From assembly GCA_009760855.2 (NCBI GenBank), contig WPIO01000009.1, positions 5,648,001 through 5,712,000 of the forward strand: 64,000 bases of DNA, written 5' to 3'. The stretch comes from Cristatella mucedo. Lineage: Eukaryota; Bryozoa; Phylactolaemata; Cristatellidae. Shown here piece by piece: positions 1-48,226 of this stretch; positions within the stretch are counted from its first letter, which is position 1, and each line of letters starts with the position of its first letter. Position numbers and translations under genes: made by a program. The notes beneath the pieces are model-generated. The model was not told the DNA's origin, ran no database searches, and was given only the letters and a program-made list of their open reading frames with translations.

Positions 1-115
1 GTGGTAAATGATCGACGCAAGCATTTTTGGATTGTGCATATGTGATTTTGCTGGTTTTTGTTATCAACGCTATACTTGTCCTTAGGTAGGGTGGTTAGGT
101 ACGATCTATGATGCA
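1..115 (-). mobile_element. LINE family A fragment (region just 5' of the RT)
   Basis: The sequence resembles the stretch at about 4795-4910 (shared GATCG.CG..AGCA then TTTTTGGATTGTGCAT.TGTGATT and a GGTACGA.CTA block). That stretch is the linker upstream of the reverse transcriptase in the longer minus-strand copy. It is cut by the window edge. Confidence 0.55.
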
Positions 116-414
116 CTTGGAATGCTGAGACTTACACATGCTGCACTGGGCTCTTTTATCAAACAAAGATGCTGAGAGCTAAGGTAGCACGTGATGGAGA
201 CAACTGCCTCATTATTCATGGTAGCTCTGTCGTCATGTTAGCTAGTACCAATCTTTTTGCTAACTGATCTCTACCATTCGGTAGGAATCGAGTGTGTGCC
301 TGAGCTCTCCTTCATGCGTGCATTCACCGCCATGCCGATGTCACCAACAGCAAGCGCCTGCAGACCTTCATTTTGCCTAGTTTCAAGTAGCGATTCTGGA
401 TATGTCAACTGTTG

Positions 415-826
415 ATGTGCTTTTCGGAATCTAACCTCGTACGAATCTCAAATCCTTTGGAGACTGTGCCTTTAGTTTGTATGCTCCCAAAGCTTGGAAC
501 TGACTCCGGCTTGCGTCACGACATCCCCTGACTTGATCACATAAAAAGAAACTTAACATGCACCTATTTATCGCAGCATGTATTCAGTCCCTGTGATTAT
601 TCCTTTGTGTACTTATGCATGCTGACACTGTGCATGCTGCCACTAACCATACTTGCATGCTGACCCTGTGCATGTCACCCCTAACCATGTTATTCTTGTT
701 GTTTATTGAGCATGCTACCACTAACCATCCGATCGCGTTTCCTTTGCAGCAAATGTTAAGCACCTAGAAAGAGATTGAGTTCTCTGAGGGTGCTTTATCA
801 AGTGTGTTATTATTATTTTTAATATT
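415..826 (+). mobile_element. LINE family A, 3' end fragment
   Basis: It contains the TTTGGAGACTGTGCCTTTAG...CCCAAAGCTTGGAACT C-terminal block. The repetitive 3' UTR follows (GCATGCTGACACTGTGCATGC type motifs), then GAGATTGAGTTCTCTGAGGG and an (ATT)n tail. It is the reverse complement of the 2797-3250 copy. Confidence 0.8.
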
Positions 827-859
827 AAACGTATGTGCTCACACTTTAACGTGCATTTT

Positions 860-1500
860 CATACAAGCTCGTTGACTCGTGTAAGCAGGAGTAGTTTAAT
901 GTCTGTAACTTCTTAATCCTACAAAGATTTAATGAATCTTGTGCAGGAGAGTTTTCTATATCGGACTTTAAGCCCACGTGGCTTTCGGTGCACATAAGGT
1001 AGCCAACAGACTTTATCTTAAGCAGCAAAGACAAAGTGAAAAGCATAGCTGGGTCAGTAGGGCAGTAAAGGAAGTGAGTAGCATGGGAATAGCAGCTCCA
1101 GACGGCTGGAAAGGATGTGCCACAATCGGCAGTAAGAGGATACATATCGTTTCTTAAGTATCGTTGAAGTGAGTTTCACAGTCTAGGACCTGCAGAGTAA
1201 AAGCTTCTGTCACCAACTGTCTTTAAGCATAGGAATGGAACAGCTAATTCATTGTCCATAGAGAACCTCAGGGCACGAAGAGGCTGAACTGGTGAAGCAT
1301 TTTAGCTAGGTATGAAGGAGCCAATATGTGGCAAGCCTTATGGGGCCATTGTTAGAATTTTGCTCTATATCATTAGATCAACTGGGAGCCATAACAGGTC
1401 CTTCAACAGAGGAGACACATGGCTGAACCTCTGGGATTTTTTGACTAGCCGTTCATCCATATTCATTTTCAGCTGCAGTGGCTTAGAGACTTTTTCAGCA
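860..1500 (-). mobile_element. LINE family B fragment, 3' half
   Basis: Read on the minus strand it resembles the 14510-14850 and 16200-16815 copies, with C-terminal blocks such as SAGPRLWNSLPQFLRN in decayed form. The block around 1380-1440 matches the more upstream part of the 16.2-kb copy. The terminal TACATT motif is not evident here. Confidence 0.65.
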
Positions 1501-1509
1501 GCCTAGCCC

Positions 1510-2790
1510 AAACGGAAATGCAGTGGTCCAGCCTAGATAGAACCAGGGGGCTAGTCAAATTTCTAGCATGCCACCATGGTAGATAATCCCTTGGACCAAG
1601 GGTTAAAGTGCTCACCTTTAACGACCGAGGTCAAGGTGCTTGCCTTAGGCGACAGAGGTCGGTTAGGCAGTTATCGACGAGTACACCTAAATTCCTAGCA
1701 CGTGGTGACGGTTGCATATCACCGATTAGAAGAGTTAGATTTCCTAGTCCATCCCAGGCATCTTATGAGTAGGAGTTCGGTTTTTATTATGGTTTAGTTT
1801 AAGGAAATTGCTGTTGTCTCATTGCTGCATCGTATCTAGTTTATGCAGTTTTGTCCTAAAGTAGGAGTGGTAGTTTTTGTAAACAGTCGTCGGCTGGTAC
1901 ATGCTTGGTGCTCTCTCTCTTTCTCTCTCACCCTCTCTCACCCTATCTCTCTCTCTCTCTCTCTCTCCCTCCTTCTCTCTCTCTCCCTTCCCTTCTTCTC
2001 TCTTGCTCTCATTCTCTCGAGCAGAAGCTGATATGGCACACTGAGAGCTGCAAGCACCGAGTCGAATCGACTAACTGATATGACACCATTAACCGTTTAG
2101 TGGAGCAGATCACTGTTTTATGTCCTCCAGCACTACGATGCCCCATCCCCCTGCATTGAGCAGGACATGCTGGCTGTTTGCCACGTGCTGACTTACGGGT
2201 ATGACAAAGTGCAGTGGCAGATCCACCATCGACAGGTGCACTTTCGAGGATTGCGAGTCTGTTTCATGTTTATCCTGCTCTGGTGGTAGGCTTTTGCTGT
2301 TCTTTAGTTTTTCAGTAATGGACTGTCGAAGATGCTCCGATCAAGGGCATCACAAGGATCCTTGTCACTCCACTCTATAGAGGTCGTATGACAAGGGTGG
2401 TGGCCGAGTGCAGTGGCTGATTTGTACTTCAGACTATCTGCCACTTCACAATAACCCGTTCTTGTTGACTTATTATTTTTTCAATTATTACACTGCCACT
2501 CTCAGCTTAGCATCACGATACATGAATTGACCAGTGGAAGTGACTCGGGCTGTTGTGTAGATTAGTGTAGTTGGGGTCCCCAGTGTACGGCAAACGATGC
2601 TACGGCAGTGGGTACTTTGTGAGTACTTCTGCTCCGAATTCTGTGAGCACATGTAGTTGGTAGAACCTAGACTTTGCACGAAACCTTGTCTTTGGAATGA
2701 GAAATCGTGGACGATTGCTCTATGACCTAAGTAGGAAGAAGATGGAAGGAAAGGCAAAGCATACCGAATGCTAATGACAGATGCTTGATT
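1510..2790. other. No gene seen; CT-rich tract inside
   Basis: No convincing coding exon or known repeat was recognised. A pyrimidine-rich CT tract occupies about 1911-2020. A tRNA-like phrase near 1590-1680 hints at a decayed SINE. Confidence 0.4.
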
Positions 2791-3087
2791 GCCAAGTAGA
2801 TAATAGTAATGATAACGCACTTGATAAAGCGCCCTCAGAGAACTCAATCTCTTTCTAGGTGCTTAACATTTGCTGCAAATGAAACGCGATCGGATGGTTA
2901 GTGGTAGCATGCTCAATAAACAACAAGAATAACATGGTTAAGGGTGACATGCACAGGGTCAGCATGCAAGTATGGTTAGTGGCAGCATGCACAGTGTCAG
3001 CATGCATAAGTACACAAAGGAATAATCACAGGGACTGAATACATGCTGCGATAAATAGGTGCATGTTAAGTTTCTTTTTATATGTGA

Positions 3088-3786
3088 TCAAGTCAGGGGA
3101 TGTCGTGACGCAAGCCGGAGTGAGTTCCAAGCTTTGGGAGCATACAAACTAAAGGCACAGTCTCCAAAGGATTTGAGATTCGTACGACGTATAGGTGAAA
3201 AGTTAGATTCCGAAAAGCAGGTGGTACGTTGCTTAGCCTGGTGGGGCAGTAGATCTGATAGGTAGGCTGGAGCCAAAAAATGAAGGGACCTAAAAGGGAG
3301 TGACAAAACCTTGAAGTCGATGCATTGCTTGACTGGTAGCCAGTGCAGGTCGGCGAAAAGTGGTGTGATGTGGCAACTGCGACTCCAACGACAGAGAAGC
3401 CTAGCTGTTTGGCACCTGCTCCAAGCGCCTGATTGCACAGGCCGGTAGACCAGCAAGCAGTGAGTTACAGAAGTCAAGACAGGATGTCACAGATGTAAGG
3501 GCCAACTTAGATAAGGTAACACTGTCTAAGCAAGCCCTAATTTTAGCAACGTTATGTACCTGAAAGTAGGCAGATTTGATTGTGGAGCTTATGTGGTCGT
3601 CTAACGAAAGGTGACTTTGGAGCATGACACCCAGATTTCGTGCAATTCAATCGGAGATATGCTGGCAGAGGCGACTTTGAACGTCTGCTGTTCCAATTTC
3701 AAAATCACACTTGGTTTGCCCATAACTAGTGAGTTGGTTTTATCATAATTTAATTTAAGAAAATGTGCTGACATCCATATGTGCAT
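3088..3786 (-). pseudogene. LINE family A C-terminal domain, frameshifted
   Basis: Three overlapping minus-strand open segments continue the LINE protein: KLNYDKTNSLVMGKP, then LDDHISSTIKSAYFQVHNVA, then LHWLPVKQCIDFKVLSLPFR through FGDCAFSLYAPKAWNSLRLA. Frame changes between them show decay. Confidence 0.8.
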
Positions 3787-3865
3787 GTTATCAATGCATG
3801 CAGCAAGGAGTTGAGAGAATTCGAGGTGCTCGAAGGCTAGGAGGGATCAAAGCAAAGGTACAACT

Positions 3866-4817
3866 GAGTGTCATCCGCATAGAAGTAAAAGCCTAGATTG
3901 TGCTTGGCAATCACATCAGCAAGAGGAAGAGTTTAAACCGTGAAAAGAACAGGACCAAGCACGGAGCCCTGAGTTACCCCATATTTCAGAGGTTCCTCGG
4001 ATGATCTTTGTCCATTCACATCAATACTTTGGTCAATACTCTGGAATCTCCCACAGAGATTGGACCTGAGCCATTGCAATGCAGTGCCAGTAATGCCCAG
4101 GCGAGATGGGAGGTGCTCAAGAAGGACTTGGTAATCGATAGTATCAAAAGCTGACGATAGATCGAGTAAAACAAGCAGAGATGCTCTACCCATGTCTGCA
4201 TTCCCAAGTAGATCGTTGTACACCAAAAGCAATGCTGACTCTGTGGAGTGATTAGCTCTAAAGCCAGACTGGAACTTACTAGCAAGGTTTGAAGTTTTAA
4301 TGTATGAGTTTAGCTGGTCTGCCACGACTCGTTCCAGCATCTTTGATAGGAATGGTAGAAGGAAGACTGGGTGGTAGTTGCTCAAGTTCTCTTGGTCTAT
4401 TGTTGCTTTCATGAGTAGTGGCCTGACTACAGCCTTTTTGAGAGGTGCCGGGACATGACCTGAGGCTAATGACATATTAATGATGTTAGTTATGCATGGC
4501 AGCAGCAGATCAATACATTGTAGAAGCAGGGCAGTGGGAATAGGGTCCAAAGGACTAGTTTTCTTCTTTGATTGGGATATGAACTTCAGGACGAGTACAC
4601 TAGTGACCTGCTTGAATGTAGACATCGAGGTGCTACATGGAATTGAGGGACAGCATTCCAGTGGGGATGCTGCCATCTTAGGGATGGACTCCCTGATCTT
4701 GTCTATCTTCTGGACTTGGAAGCTAGAGAAGCAATCAGCTGGATCATCACAGGGATCATTTGATAAGGAGCTAATCTGGGAGCGGTTGAGGAGACGGTTG
4801 ATCGTCGACATCAGCAT
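3866..4817 (-). pseudogene. Reverse transcriptase of LINE family A, broken
   Basis: One open stretch (3933-4817) has RT motifs in order: an NYHPVFLLPFLSKMLERVVA block, the catalytic-Asp box LLDLSSAFDTIDYQ, and TQGSVLGPVLF. Directly after FTV comes an in-frame stop. The same frame then continues through an intact YADD box (3870-3881) and TQLYL. A 7-A run near 4816-4822 marks a frameshift from the upstream linker. The polymerase active site is thus preserved but split by a stop. Confidence 0.85.
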
Positions 4818-5053
4818 TTTTTTGGATTGTGCATCTGTGATTCAACTATGTTTTTATAGAAGCTAGACTTGGCCTTTGCTAGGATCGATTGGTACGACCT
4901 ACAGGATATAGCGATTGGTATTCATTTTCGATAGTCATTTGCCATTTGTTTGAATAATGGACTGGACCATTGAGGGGTGAGGGCGACAGACAGAAACACA
5001 TGTACAAGCTTTACACACTGTGTATAAGTGTCTCTGTCACAATACGTGGGCGT

Positions 5054-5054
<1 letters not shown>

Positions 5055-5130
<76 letters not shown>
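5055..5130. repeat. (CA)n microsatellite
   Basis: An uninterrupted dinucleotide run of 38 units. The Thr-His and Cys-Val open frames through it are artefacts of the repeat. Confidence 0.97.
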
Positions 5131-5132
<2 letters not shown>

Positions 5133-5224
5133 ACTGCAGCTGCCGTCCATGGCATGTCCAGCTGTCAGTTCTTATCATGTTGTGGGGTGGCTGGTCAGTT
5201 TCATCAATCCTGTGGTTGGCCTGG

Positions 5225-6265
5225 AATCGGAGCAGTTGTCAATATCCATCTTTTCCTTTTGTTCGATGTCATCACCAAACACCAGATTGGCTTATATTTC
5301 TTTGCTAATGACACTCAGCTCTACTTATCCTTTGACCCTTCACAGTCTTACTCCGCACGATAGTAATAACGATAATACATTTGTATAGAACTCTTGAGAG
5401 GACTCCATATCTCTCTGGGCACTTAACATATGCTGTAAAGGAAGCATGACGAATGGTTAGTGGTAGCATGCTCATTGTCAACAAGCGTAACATGGTTAGA
5501 GGAGATACTCTTCCAAAACGATTCGTCGTTGGATGAGCTCATTCCCTCCACTGTCTAGTCGGCCTACATTGTTATTTATTATTATTAATTATGAGCCTGC
5601 ATAAGCACGAGTACAACTGCATAGCTAGTCCCTGTGTTAGTGACATCGCATCGAGATTGCTGCAATCTCTGTTATTCAAAACTCCCGGCCTGTGCTTTTA
5701 ATCGTCTACTACTTACTTTCAAATCTCAGCACCTCAGCTGGTCTGTCGTCAATGGCGTATAGCTGCCACATCACATCACTACTGCTTGAGCTTCACCGGC
5801 TCACTAAAAAGCATCGAATCGACATCAAGATCCTCTCAGTGGCCTACATGGTGCTTAATTCATTTGCACCGGCCTACTTGATCAGGCCTTCAGTTTGCAA
5901 GCACCAGAAGTCTGTAACGAGGTCCTGGCTCCAGTCACCACCTGCAATTACATGGGGCTGTTTGAGTTGCAGCCAGAGACACATCTGTTCAGCTCAGCTT
6001 TCCCTGCAGTCAATCAGTGAACTTTCCCTTTTCCTTTGCTTTGAATGGGCTCCTATGCATGATTTGGTGCACTTTCCCAACCAGTGGTGCTGCTAACCAG
6101 TGGCCAGCCACGACTGTTTGTCGTGTGTGTTTCAGCATGCTCAGCTAAGCAGGACACTAGTGTGCTTTGGCATGGTTGTCTGAGCATGATACCCTGACTC
6201 TAATTTTAACTCTTGGTCGCATCTACTCTTGTAGTGAGTTATAAAGCGCCTCTGTATATAGAGAC
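5225..6265 (+). mobile_element. LINE family A-like copy, interrupted by another LINE tail
   Basis: The + strand reads ANDTQLYLSFDP near 5305-5340 (the YADD region with Asp replaced by Asn). After an interruption it reads LHRLTKKHRIDIKILSVAYM and LNSFAPAYL (5785-5880). The 3' end resembles TTATAAAGCGCC. A minus-strand family A tail (about 5357-5510) splits it, indicating nested insertion. Confidence 0.7.
5357..5510 (-). mobile_element. LINE family A 3' tail, minus strand, nested
   Basis: The motifs TTGTATAGAACTCTTGAGAGGACTC and GGTTAGTGGTAGCATGCTCATT are characteristic of the family A 3' UTR in minus orientation, with an AATA-type run at the left edge. Confidence 0.7.
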
Positions 6266-6269
6266 TTGG

Positions 6270-7890
6270 TTATCTTAGGGCAGTTGATGGATCTGACTAC
6301 TACTATCCAGAAGTGGCTACTTGCTCTTGTTGCAGACTGCTTGCCCCCACCTTCTTTCTGTATAATCGACCGCAGTGATGCAGGCACAGCCACTTATGGT
6401 CCGAGTTGACCAGATGGCCGTCAGCAGACTGAGGAGTTCTGGCTGCAGTTTTTGCATTCCAAGCACCTATCTCTAGTTCAGTGAGGTGTGCGAAGTTCTT
6501 TGGCTTGCTTTTGCATGCTACTTGTTTTGGAATATCTTATTTTACCTGCCTATGCTTCAGCAGTTGTCTAGCGGGCCATCTCGAAATACTTCCAACCCCT
6601 AAATAAGATAGTGGTGGTCCAAACCAAACCTATCCCAATGCGCATAGCAGCGGAAGTCTTGGCCAGTAGTTCAATCGCTGACGACGAGTCCATCTCGATT
6701 GCCACTGTGGCATTGGCTCCTATCGCCATTGTGTTATCCTCCATCGTCGATTCAAGTAGGAAGACACCAGCTGCTGTACTATCCGTTGTCTGTCTTTATT
6801 ATGACCTATTGGAACCCTTTGTTGAAAAAGTATAGTAGTACTAATGTCAAACTGATAATTACTGTTTAACAGGCTGCCATACAACTCTGCACATGTGGCC
6901 CAAGGGAAATTCGTTTTTAATTAACGACCAAGATTGTGTACTCGAGCCATCATCATATGTAAAGCTCCGGGATAGAGATTCAGTACTCTTAGGGTGCTAT
7001 GCAAAAGATAGTATGTTTTCTTCACCTTTAGATAAGTAGTGGGCGGTATGGTTAAGGGTAGCATCATGGTCCATAACCAGGGGGCATTGCTGTAACCACT
7101 TCGTGCCTCAATGTTGTGAGCACGACAGGCAGCCACAGGATTGTGTTATTGGAGCAATGCTTATGTTATTAATCAGCTGGCTAAGCCAGCTCTCAGCTGG
7201 CCTCTCAACTGGCTAAGCCCTCTCTGAGAGCCAGGGCAGATTTAAGTTTTAACATGCCTTATTGTCATTCCAGTTCAGCAGGCCACGAACTGAACGCCCC
7301 ATGCCCCTTGGGAGATAGCCAGACCTGACACTGAAGGGGCAGTGACTCATCAACTCACTAGCTAGCACTAGCTCTAGCTAGCCGTAAGGAGACTGCCAAG
7401 CCAGCCAATACACTTGCACGGCAGAGACCGACGTCATTACCATTCGTAATCGGCATGTCTTCTCAGAATGTAATGCATACAACTCACTCCTGGTGGCTGC
7501 TATGGCCATTTGCAAGGCCTATCAGTGCTGCAGGATAGGACAGGTTAGAACCTGTCACCCTGCCTTAGCTGCAAGCTGGCACAACCGGTGGCTGGGCCAA
7601 CGGCAGCAGCGTATACCGATACCTGCATATACCATGCACATCTGTGCTCCTGCTTAGGTGGGGCACTGCCAGGGTAGATCATTGGCTGTGCTTGCTGTGA
7701 GGGTCTGTGTACAATCCATGGCAGCAGGAGTCGTAGCCTCGTAAAAAGCCTAAGGGAGGAGTGTTTTCGGCCAAGGTACTCGGCGCCAAGCTCCATGCTC
7801 TCACAGGGCTCAATGGATCAGTTGGGTCATTTGCAATTTGTCACTTGAGAATGGCCTACCACACAAGGGCCATGGGGCTAGTGGTATTTG
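6270..7890. other. No gene seen; SINE 2 remnant at about 6925-7010
   Basis: No exon was recognised. The block GGGATAGAGATTCAGTACTCTTAGGGTGC near 6970-7005 resembles the SINE family 2 / LINE A tail. Direct and inverted AGCTGGCTAAGCC motifs occur at about 7170-7215. Confidence 0.4.
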
Positions 7891-7897
7891 AACCAGC

Positions 7898-8060
7898 ACC
7901 GTGATGGCACACTAGGTAGGCAGTTGCTTTTTGCGACCGCTGTTCCGAGGTGGTGGGTTCGAATCACATGGTGGGCGATCCTATATCACAGCTGCAAGCG
8001 GTGTTGATAGCCATAAAGGCTTATCTGTTGCTATACAAAAGAGGCTGTTGAATCAGCTAT
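7898..8060 (+). mobile_element. SINE family 1 (tRNA-derived), copy 1
   Basis: It has a tRNA-like head with a B-box phrase GGGTTCGAATC, a core GCTGCAAGCGGTGTTGATAG, and the end CTGTTGAATCAGCTATT. It shares this layout with the copies at 8211, 11369, 17401, 33067 and 46727. Confidence 0.85.
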
Positions 8061-8210
8061 TATATAACGAACGAGTTAGACAAAAATGATTCATTCATAT
8101 AGCACGCTTAGAGAACTTAATCTCTATTCAGGCGCTTCGCATGGGCTAAATCAGCACACACCGACGTGCGTAATGCCACGAGGAAAGGGCACTAGGTACT
8201 GCAGTCACGT

Positions 8211-8372
8211 CAGCCATGATTATACACTAGGTAAGGCGGTTGCTTTTCACGACCTCTGTCCCGAAAGTTGTGGGTTTGAATCCTGCGGTGAGCGATCTTT
8301 TATTGCCGCTGGAAGCAGTCACGATAGCCGTAAAGGCCCTTCTATAACTATACAAAAGAGGTTGTTGAATCA
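8211..8372 (+). mobile_element. SINE family 1, copy 2
   Basis: It has the same head (ACTAGGTAAGGCGGTTGCTT), B box GGGTTTGAATCC and core as copy 1, diverged in the middle. Just upstream (8086-8150) lies a SINE 2/LINE A-type tail. Confidence 0.85.
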
Positions 8373-8969
8373 TGTGTCTGCGTCGGGTTACGTAGCCGTA
8401 AGTAGTGCAACTGCCACCAATTGCCCAAATGCATCGAAAGCGAACCTATAGAAGAAGCTAACTACTCTGTGGTACAAAGACTGCAAAGAAGCAATTCAGG
8501 CATTGAAGGGTCTCTGCAATCGGTCATGCTTAGCCAGTCGTGACTACCGCCGTCTTGGAGGTAGGTCGCCGACGATAATCTACCTATCTCTATTGACAAT
8601 GTCAAAATGAGGTCGAAATATCTTTTTCTGAGTTGTATGCAGGGGTAGTGGGATTTTTCTTACATTATTTTCAGAGAAGAGTTGTCAGAGGCCATGTAAG
8701 TATGTATGCTGCCTGACAATGCACTGCTTTCCTGAGCACCATCTCTAAATGAATGGAAACATTGCACCTGTTTAAGAATTTTTAATAGGAAACCCAATAG
8801 CCTGACAATTAGCGGCTGAAAAACTGTCACCCCTACCTCCTCGTTCCTTTCTCTCACTGACTGCATCAAATCGTAATATAGTGGTCCGGATTGATGGTAT
8901 CCAATGGAGCACCAGCAAAGGGTCCTAGTTTGACAGTTCTTTAGGACCGATGTTCGAATAATCCCACTG

Positions 8970-9689
8970 ACCGGAGTGATCGCTCACATGTTGCCGAATC
9001 CTTGGCTCTCGAGAGTGCCTCTGTTCGTGTGCCATAAAGGTCTGGAAGCCAGGTGTCGCCCCTTATCGAGGGGGCAGTACCAGCGAAGCGGTTTTGAAAA
9101 ACCGGAACACGAAAGCACGAGGTCACCGACAGGCGTAGCAGCAATCCGACGGTCTGTTTCTGGCCTTGTGCGAGGTCTGTCTCGTGCTGCTTTGTCGATC
9201 ACTGCAAACTTTGCTGCTGCTGTGTCCATTCACGCCAGCCAGCAAGGCCTGTTTGCCCCGAGTTGCGCGGTTGAGTGGCTGAGCTTGGGAGGCATGGAAG
9301 ACAAAGCAAACCTTGGCAGCAGCATTCTGAGTGCTGGCAACCTCGCTTTTCTGCAGACGAGTTTTCTTTTTGGGCATGACATTTGAGCATGTGCCTAACA
9401 TCTGTATAGCTGCCGGCAGTTGGTCCACTGTAAGTACGAAGCCACGTGCGGCGAACGAATGGAATTTAATATTTCATCAGGGCGTTCTGAATTCTCGTGC
9501 CAGAGAGACGATCCTTCCAGGATTGGAGAACACGACATTGGTCGTAGTCTCGTCTGAGTGAGCCGGCAGGCTGTCGTGTCGTTTTTTGTTCGGCTGAGCT
9601 CGACGCCCGGATGCCGCTGACAAGCGTGGGCGTATGTCAGGTGGGTTTAGCATGGACGAGCGAGCCAGTCGTCATCGTTTTCCGTGTAG

Positions 9690-9690
<1 letters not shown>
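8970..9690. other. GC-rich block upstream of the first CEBPZ exon found, unassigned
   Basis: Long open frames occur on both strands here because of base composition. I could not match any of them to the missing N-terminal part of CEBPZ or to another family. Confidence 0.35.
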
Positions 9691-45936
<36,246 letters not shown>

Positions 45937-46047
45937 AAATATGTGTGTTTATGTATTTGATGACATAGGAAATCGTTGCTGCTGTTGGCGAATGTCAGAT
46001 GCAACCTGAAAGGCTCATATTTGAATTATCCCAAGTTGCATGCATTC

Positions 46048-46053
46048 AATAAA
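46048..46053 (+). promoter_or_regulatory. Polyadenylation signal AATAAA for CEBPZ
   Basis: A canonical AATAAA hexamer lies 112 bp after the CEBPZ stop codon, a usual distance for a 3' UTR. No better hexamer was seen between the two. Confidence 0.6.
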
Positions 46054-46059
46054 GAGCCC

Positions 46060-46720
46060 AGCACTTCAGAGAGCTGTTGAAAATATGTCGGCAAAAATCG
46101 ACCTCTACATTTGCGAGTGGACACTCGTTATAGTCTATAGTCTTGCGTGCTTCTATTTAGTGTTTTTATTGGTGCTGCCAACTGTTTGTCACTTCTCGAC
46201 GCAGACCAAGAACGCTTCCATTTACTAAGCCGGCAAATTGCCGACATATTACTCACGGCCAATCGGAGCAGCTGCCACTCTTTCGAGCGTCCTTGCATGC
46301 AGTATTTGCATAACTTTTCTGGTCCCTTGGGCATAAGCAATCCTGTGCGTCATGCCATGATTGATCTTTTGTTACACGTCCTGAGAAGCATTGGTCATTG
46401 TCGTTAGCAAGAACTATACATAGCACTTCTGTAGCCGTTATGCAGTTAGGCACTGTCAATTGCCACAAAGATGGCGTCGCCGTATATTGAATTCCAAGCA
46501 CGGTGGAATAAGAGGACCGATATAGCTGAGCAGTTTTTAGATGTTAGGCTGCTGTTGACGACATCTTTTGAACTAAGCTGCCGAGTGGCTCAACAGAAAT
46601 GCAGTACCGCTTTTGAATTAGCTAATTAGAGCATTTGAAATGGGAGAGTTTTATTAAGACGCTATGTGCCTTGCCTGAAGGCTGGGCAGCTCGCAGTAAA
46701 AGCTCATTCCTTCAGTGTTT
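46060..46720. other. Intergenic sequence after CEBPZ, nothing recognised
   Basis: No domain-bearing open frame or named repeat. Confidence 0.4.
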
Positions 46721-46726
46721 ATAGTT

Positions 46727-46868
46727 AGCTGATTTAACAGCCTCCTTGGTTTAACGGCAGAAGAGCCTTAACGGCTATCAACACCGTTTGCAGTGGGGAG
46801 TTAAAGATTGCCTGCTGCATGACTCGAACCCACGACCTCGTTCGTGAAAAGCAAACACCTTACCTCTG
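46727..46868 (-). mobile_element. SINE family 1, minus-strand copy
   Basis: The reverse complement shows the B box GGGTTCGAGTCATG, core CACTGCAAACGGTGTTGATA and end GTTAAATCAGC. The head is slightly shortened. Confidence 0.82.
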
Positions 46869-47929
46869 GTCGTTTTAATAGGTGATGAGACACTGGACTG
46901 ACATTGTGGTCTCTTGTAAGCTATTGGGCCATCCTTCGGGTTACTGTCTCGTCCCAATTTAGCGAAGGAACTACGTTATGATTTGGCGTTTGGCGATCTA
47001 GGGAAAATCACCGCCAGCAGAATAGAACCTGAGACCCCTGGGTATAGTTGCAGTCATCGCTTGGCTACCGGGCAGAACGAGATGCGGGGAGATCTGGCTG
47101 CACCATGCCGCAGCCTGATGCTAATACAGGAGATAGTATCACAATAATGGCAGCGGTCGTTTACACTCCTCCCATCCATCATAAGCTGTTCCATGTTCGC
47201 CATCTTCCCGAAGGTAGGTTCTTTTTCTTAATTCTCCAGCATTGCCATATCAATCCACTCAGGATTTATCCTTTATAAAACGTCCAGGATCTATACAGAT
47301 CGCTTCAGGACTAGATGTGGTCGGTTTGGCCGCATCTTAGTACCTCTTGCTGAAAATCACATGCAGTTTTAGACAAGATCGATTGGCATTGGTAATGGCC
47401 GCCAGTTCGACGAAATTTTCGTGCAATGAGCTTGCAGCTCGAGCAGCTGCCTCGATCTGGCCGGTGCGATAAGGCTTACTCGTCAGTGGTTGGTGAGCGT
47501 GAGATGCACGACAGCGAGTCGGATGCTTAAGAGCCAGATCGGCTTCGAACAATGGGCGAACGGCGGCTGATGTGGTGGACAGTCATTGATAGCTACACAG
47601 AAACTAAAAAGTAACGTCCGGCCATAGCCGGTGATTCATGCATGCTCGCTGCTACGAGCATCTGTTCCAATCCTACGTTGGTCGCACACTTGGTTATCTC
47701 GGTTTCATCGTAGCCACTGTCGCGGTCACATAGCTAGTTGGGTCGACGTGCAATACACCATATCGTATAGTGTATTTTGATGGCGTCCGGCTTTGCGGTT
47801 CGGAGAGGAGGCGTAGAATCTAGGACTCTAATGGAGTAAGCTGACTCTGAGAGACCAGGCAAGCCTATGCGATACGGGACAGATACTAAGTATAGGTACA
47901 TTTTGGGTGGTTTACGTACTGCTGTTATA

Positions 47930-47998
47930 TAATGTAATGTATCCTTCTGTAACTCCACAAAGTCATAAAGACTGTGTGGGTGTTACGCAGGACCCTCC
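47930..47998 (-). mobile_element. LINE family B 3' terminal fragment
   Basis: TAATGTAATGTATCCTTCTG and AACTCCACAAAGTCATAAAG then TGTGTGGGTGTTACGCAGGA match the complement of the family B terminus. Confidence 0.8.
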
Positions 47999-48148
47999 AC
48001 GGTTGCTCCGGACCGTGGTCAATTCCAACGGCTGCTAATCTGTCTCGATGTACATCTTTGTTGAGGCCAGGCCAGACACTGCCACACTTTCGCTCTTGCT
48101 AACCCGATGCCGTATAAATTGAGTTTAGCGGACTTTTTGTCAACTCAG

Positions 48149-48226
48149 GCGACGAGCTGGCTGCTAAACAAGGACCAGATCGTTGCAGCAGGCACAGCGC
48201 GCATACGCGAGGCAGATTTTCGAAAG
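48149..48226 (+). other. Exon-like open block of unknown gene
   Basis: Twenty-six codons lie between CAACTCAG and GTGAGT, both strong splice signals. The block reads ATSWLLNKDQIVAAGTARIR then EADFRK; a second frame is also open. I could not attach it to a gene. Confidence 0.25.

Larger units (their letters stand above)
2797..4905 (-). mobile_element. LINE family A (CR1/jockey-like non-LTR), longest copy
   Basis: This is a 5'-truncated non-LTR retrotransposon of about 2.1 kb. On the minus strand, in order, it carries part of the endonuclease-RT linker, the reverse transcriptase, and the C-terminal LHWLPVKQCIDFKVLSL...LAPAYLSDLLP domain typical of this group. It ends in the 3' UTR at about 2800. 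Frameshifts and at least one stop break the reading frame, so it is dead. It is the best reference for the other family A fragments. Confidence 0.88.

Noticed and set aside
6611..6835. A 74-codon + strand open frame as a missing CEBPZ exon
   Set aside because: Its sequence does not align with any part of the CEBPZ N terminus and it lacks matching splice edges.
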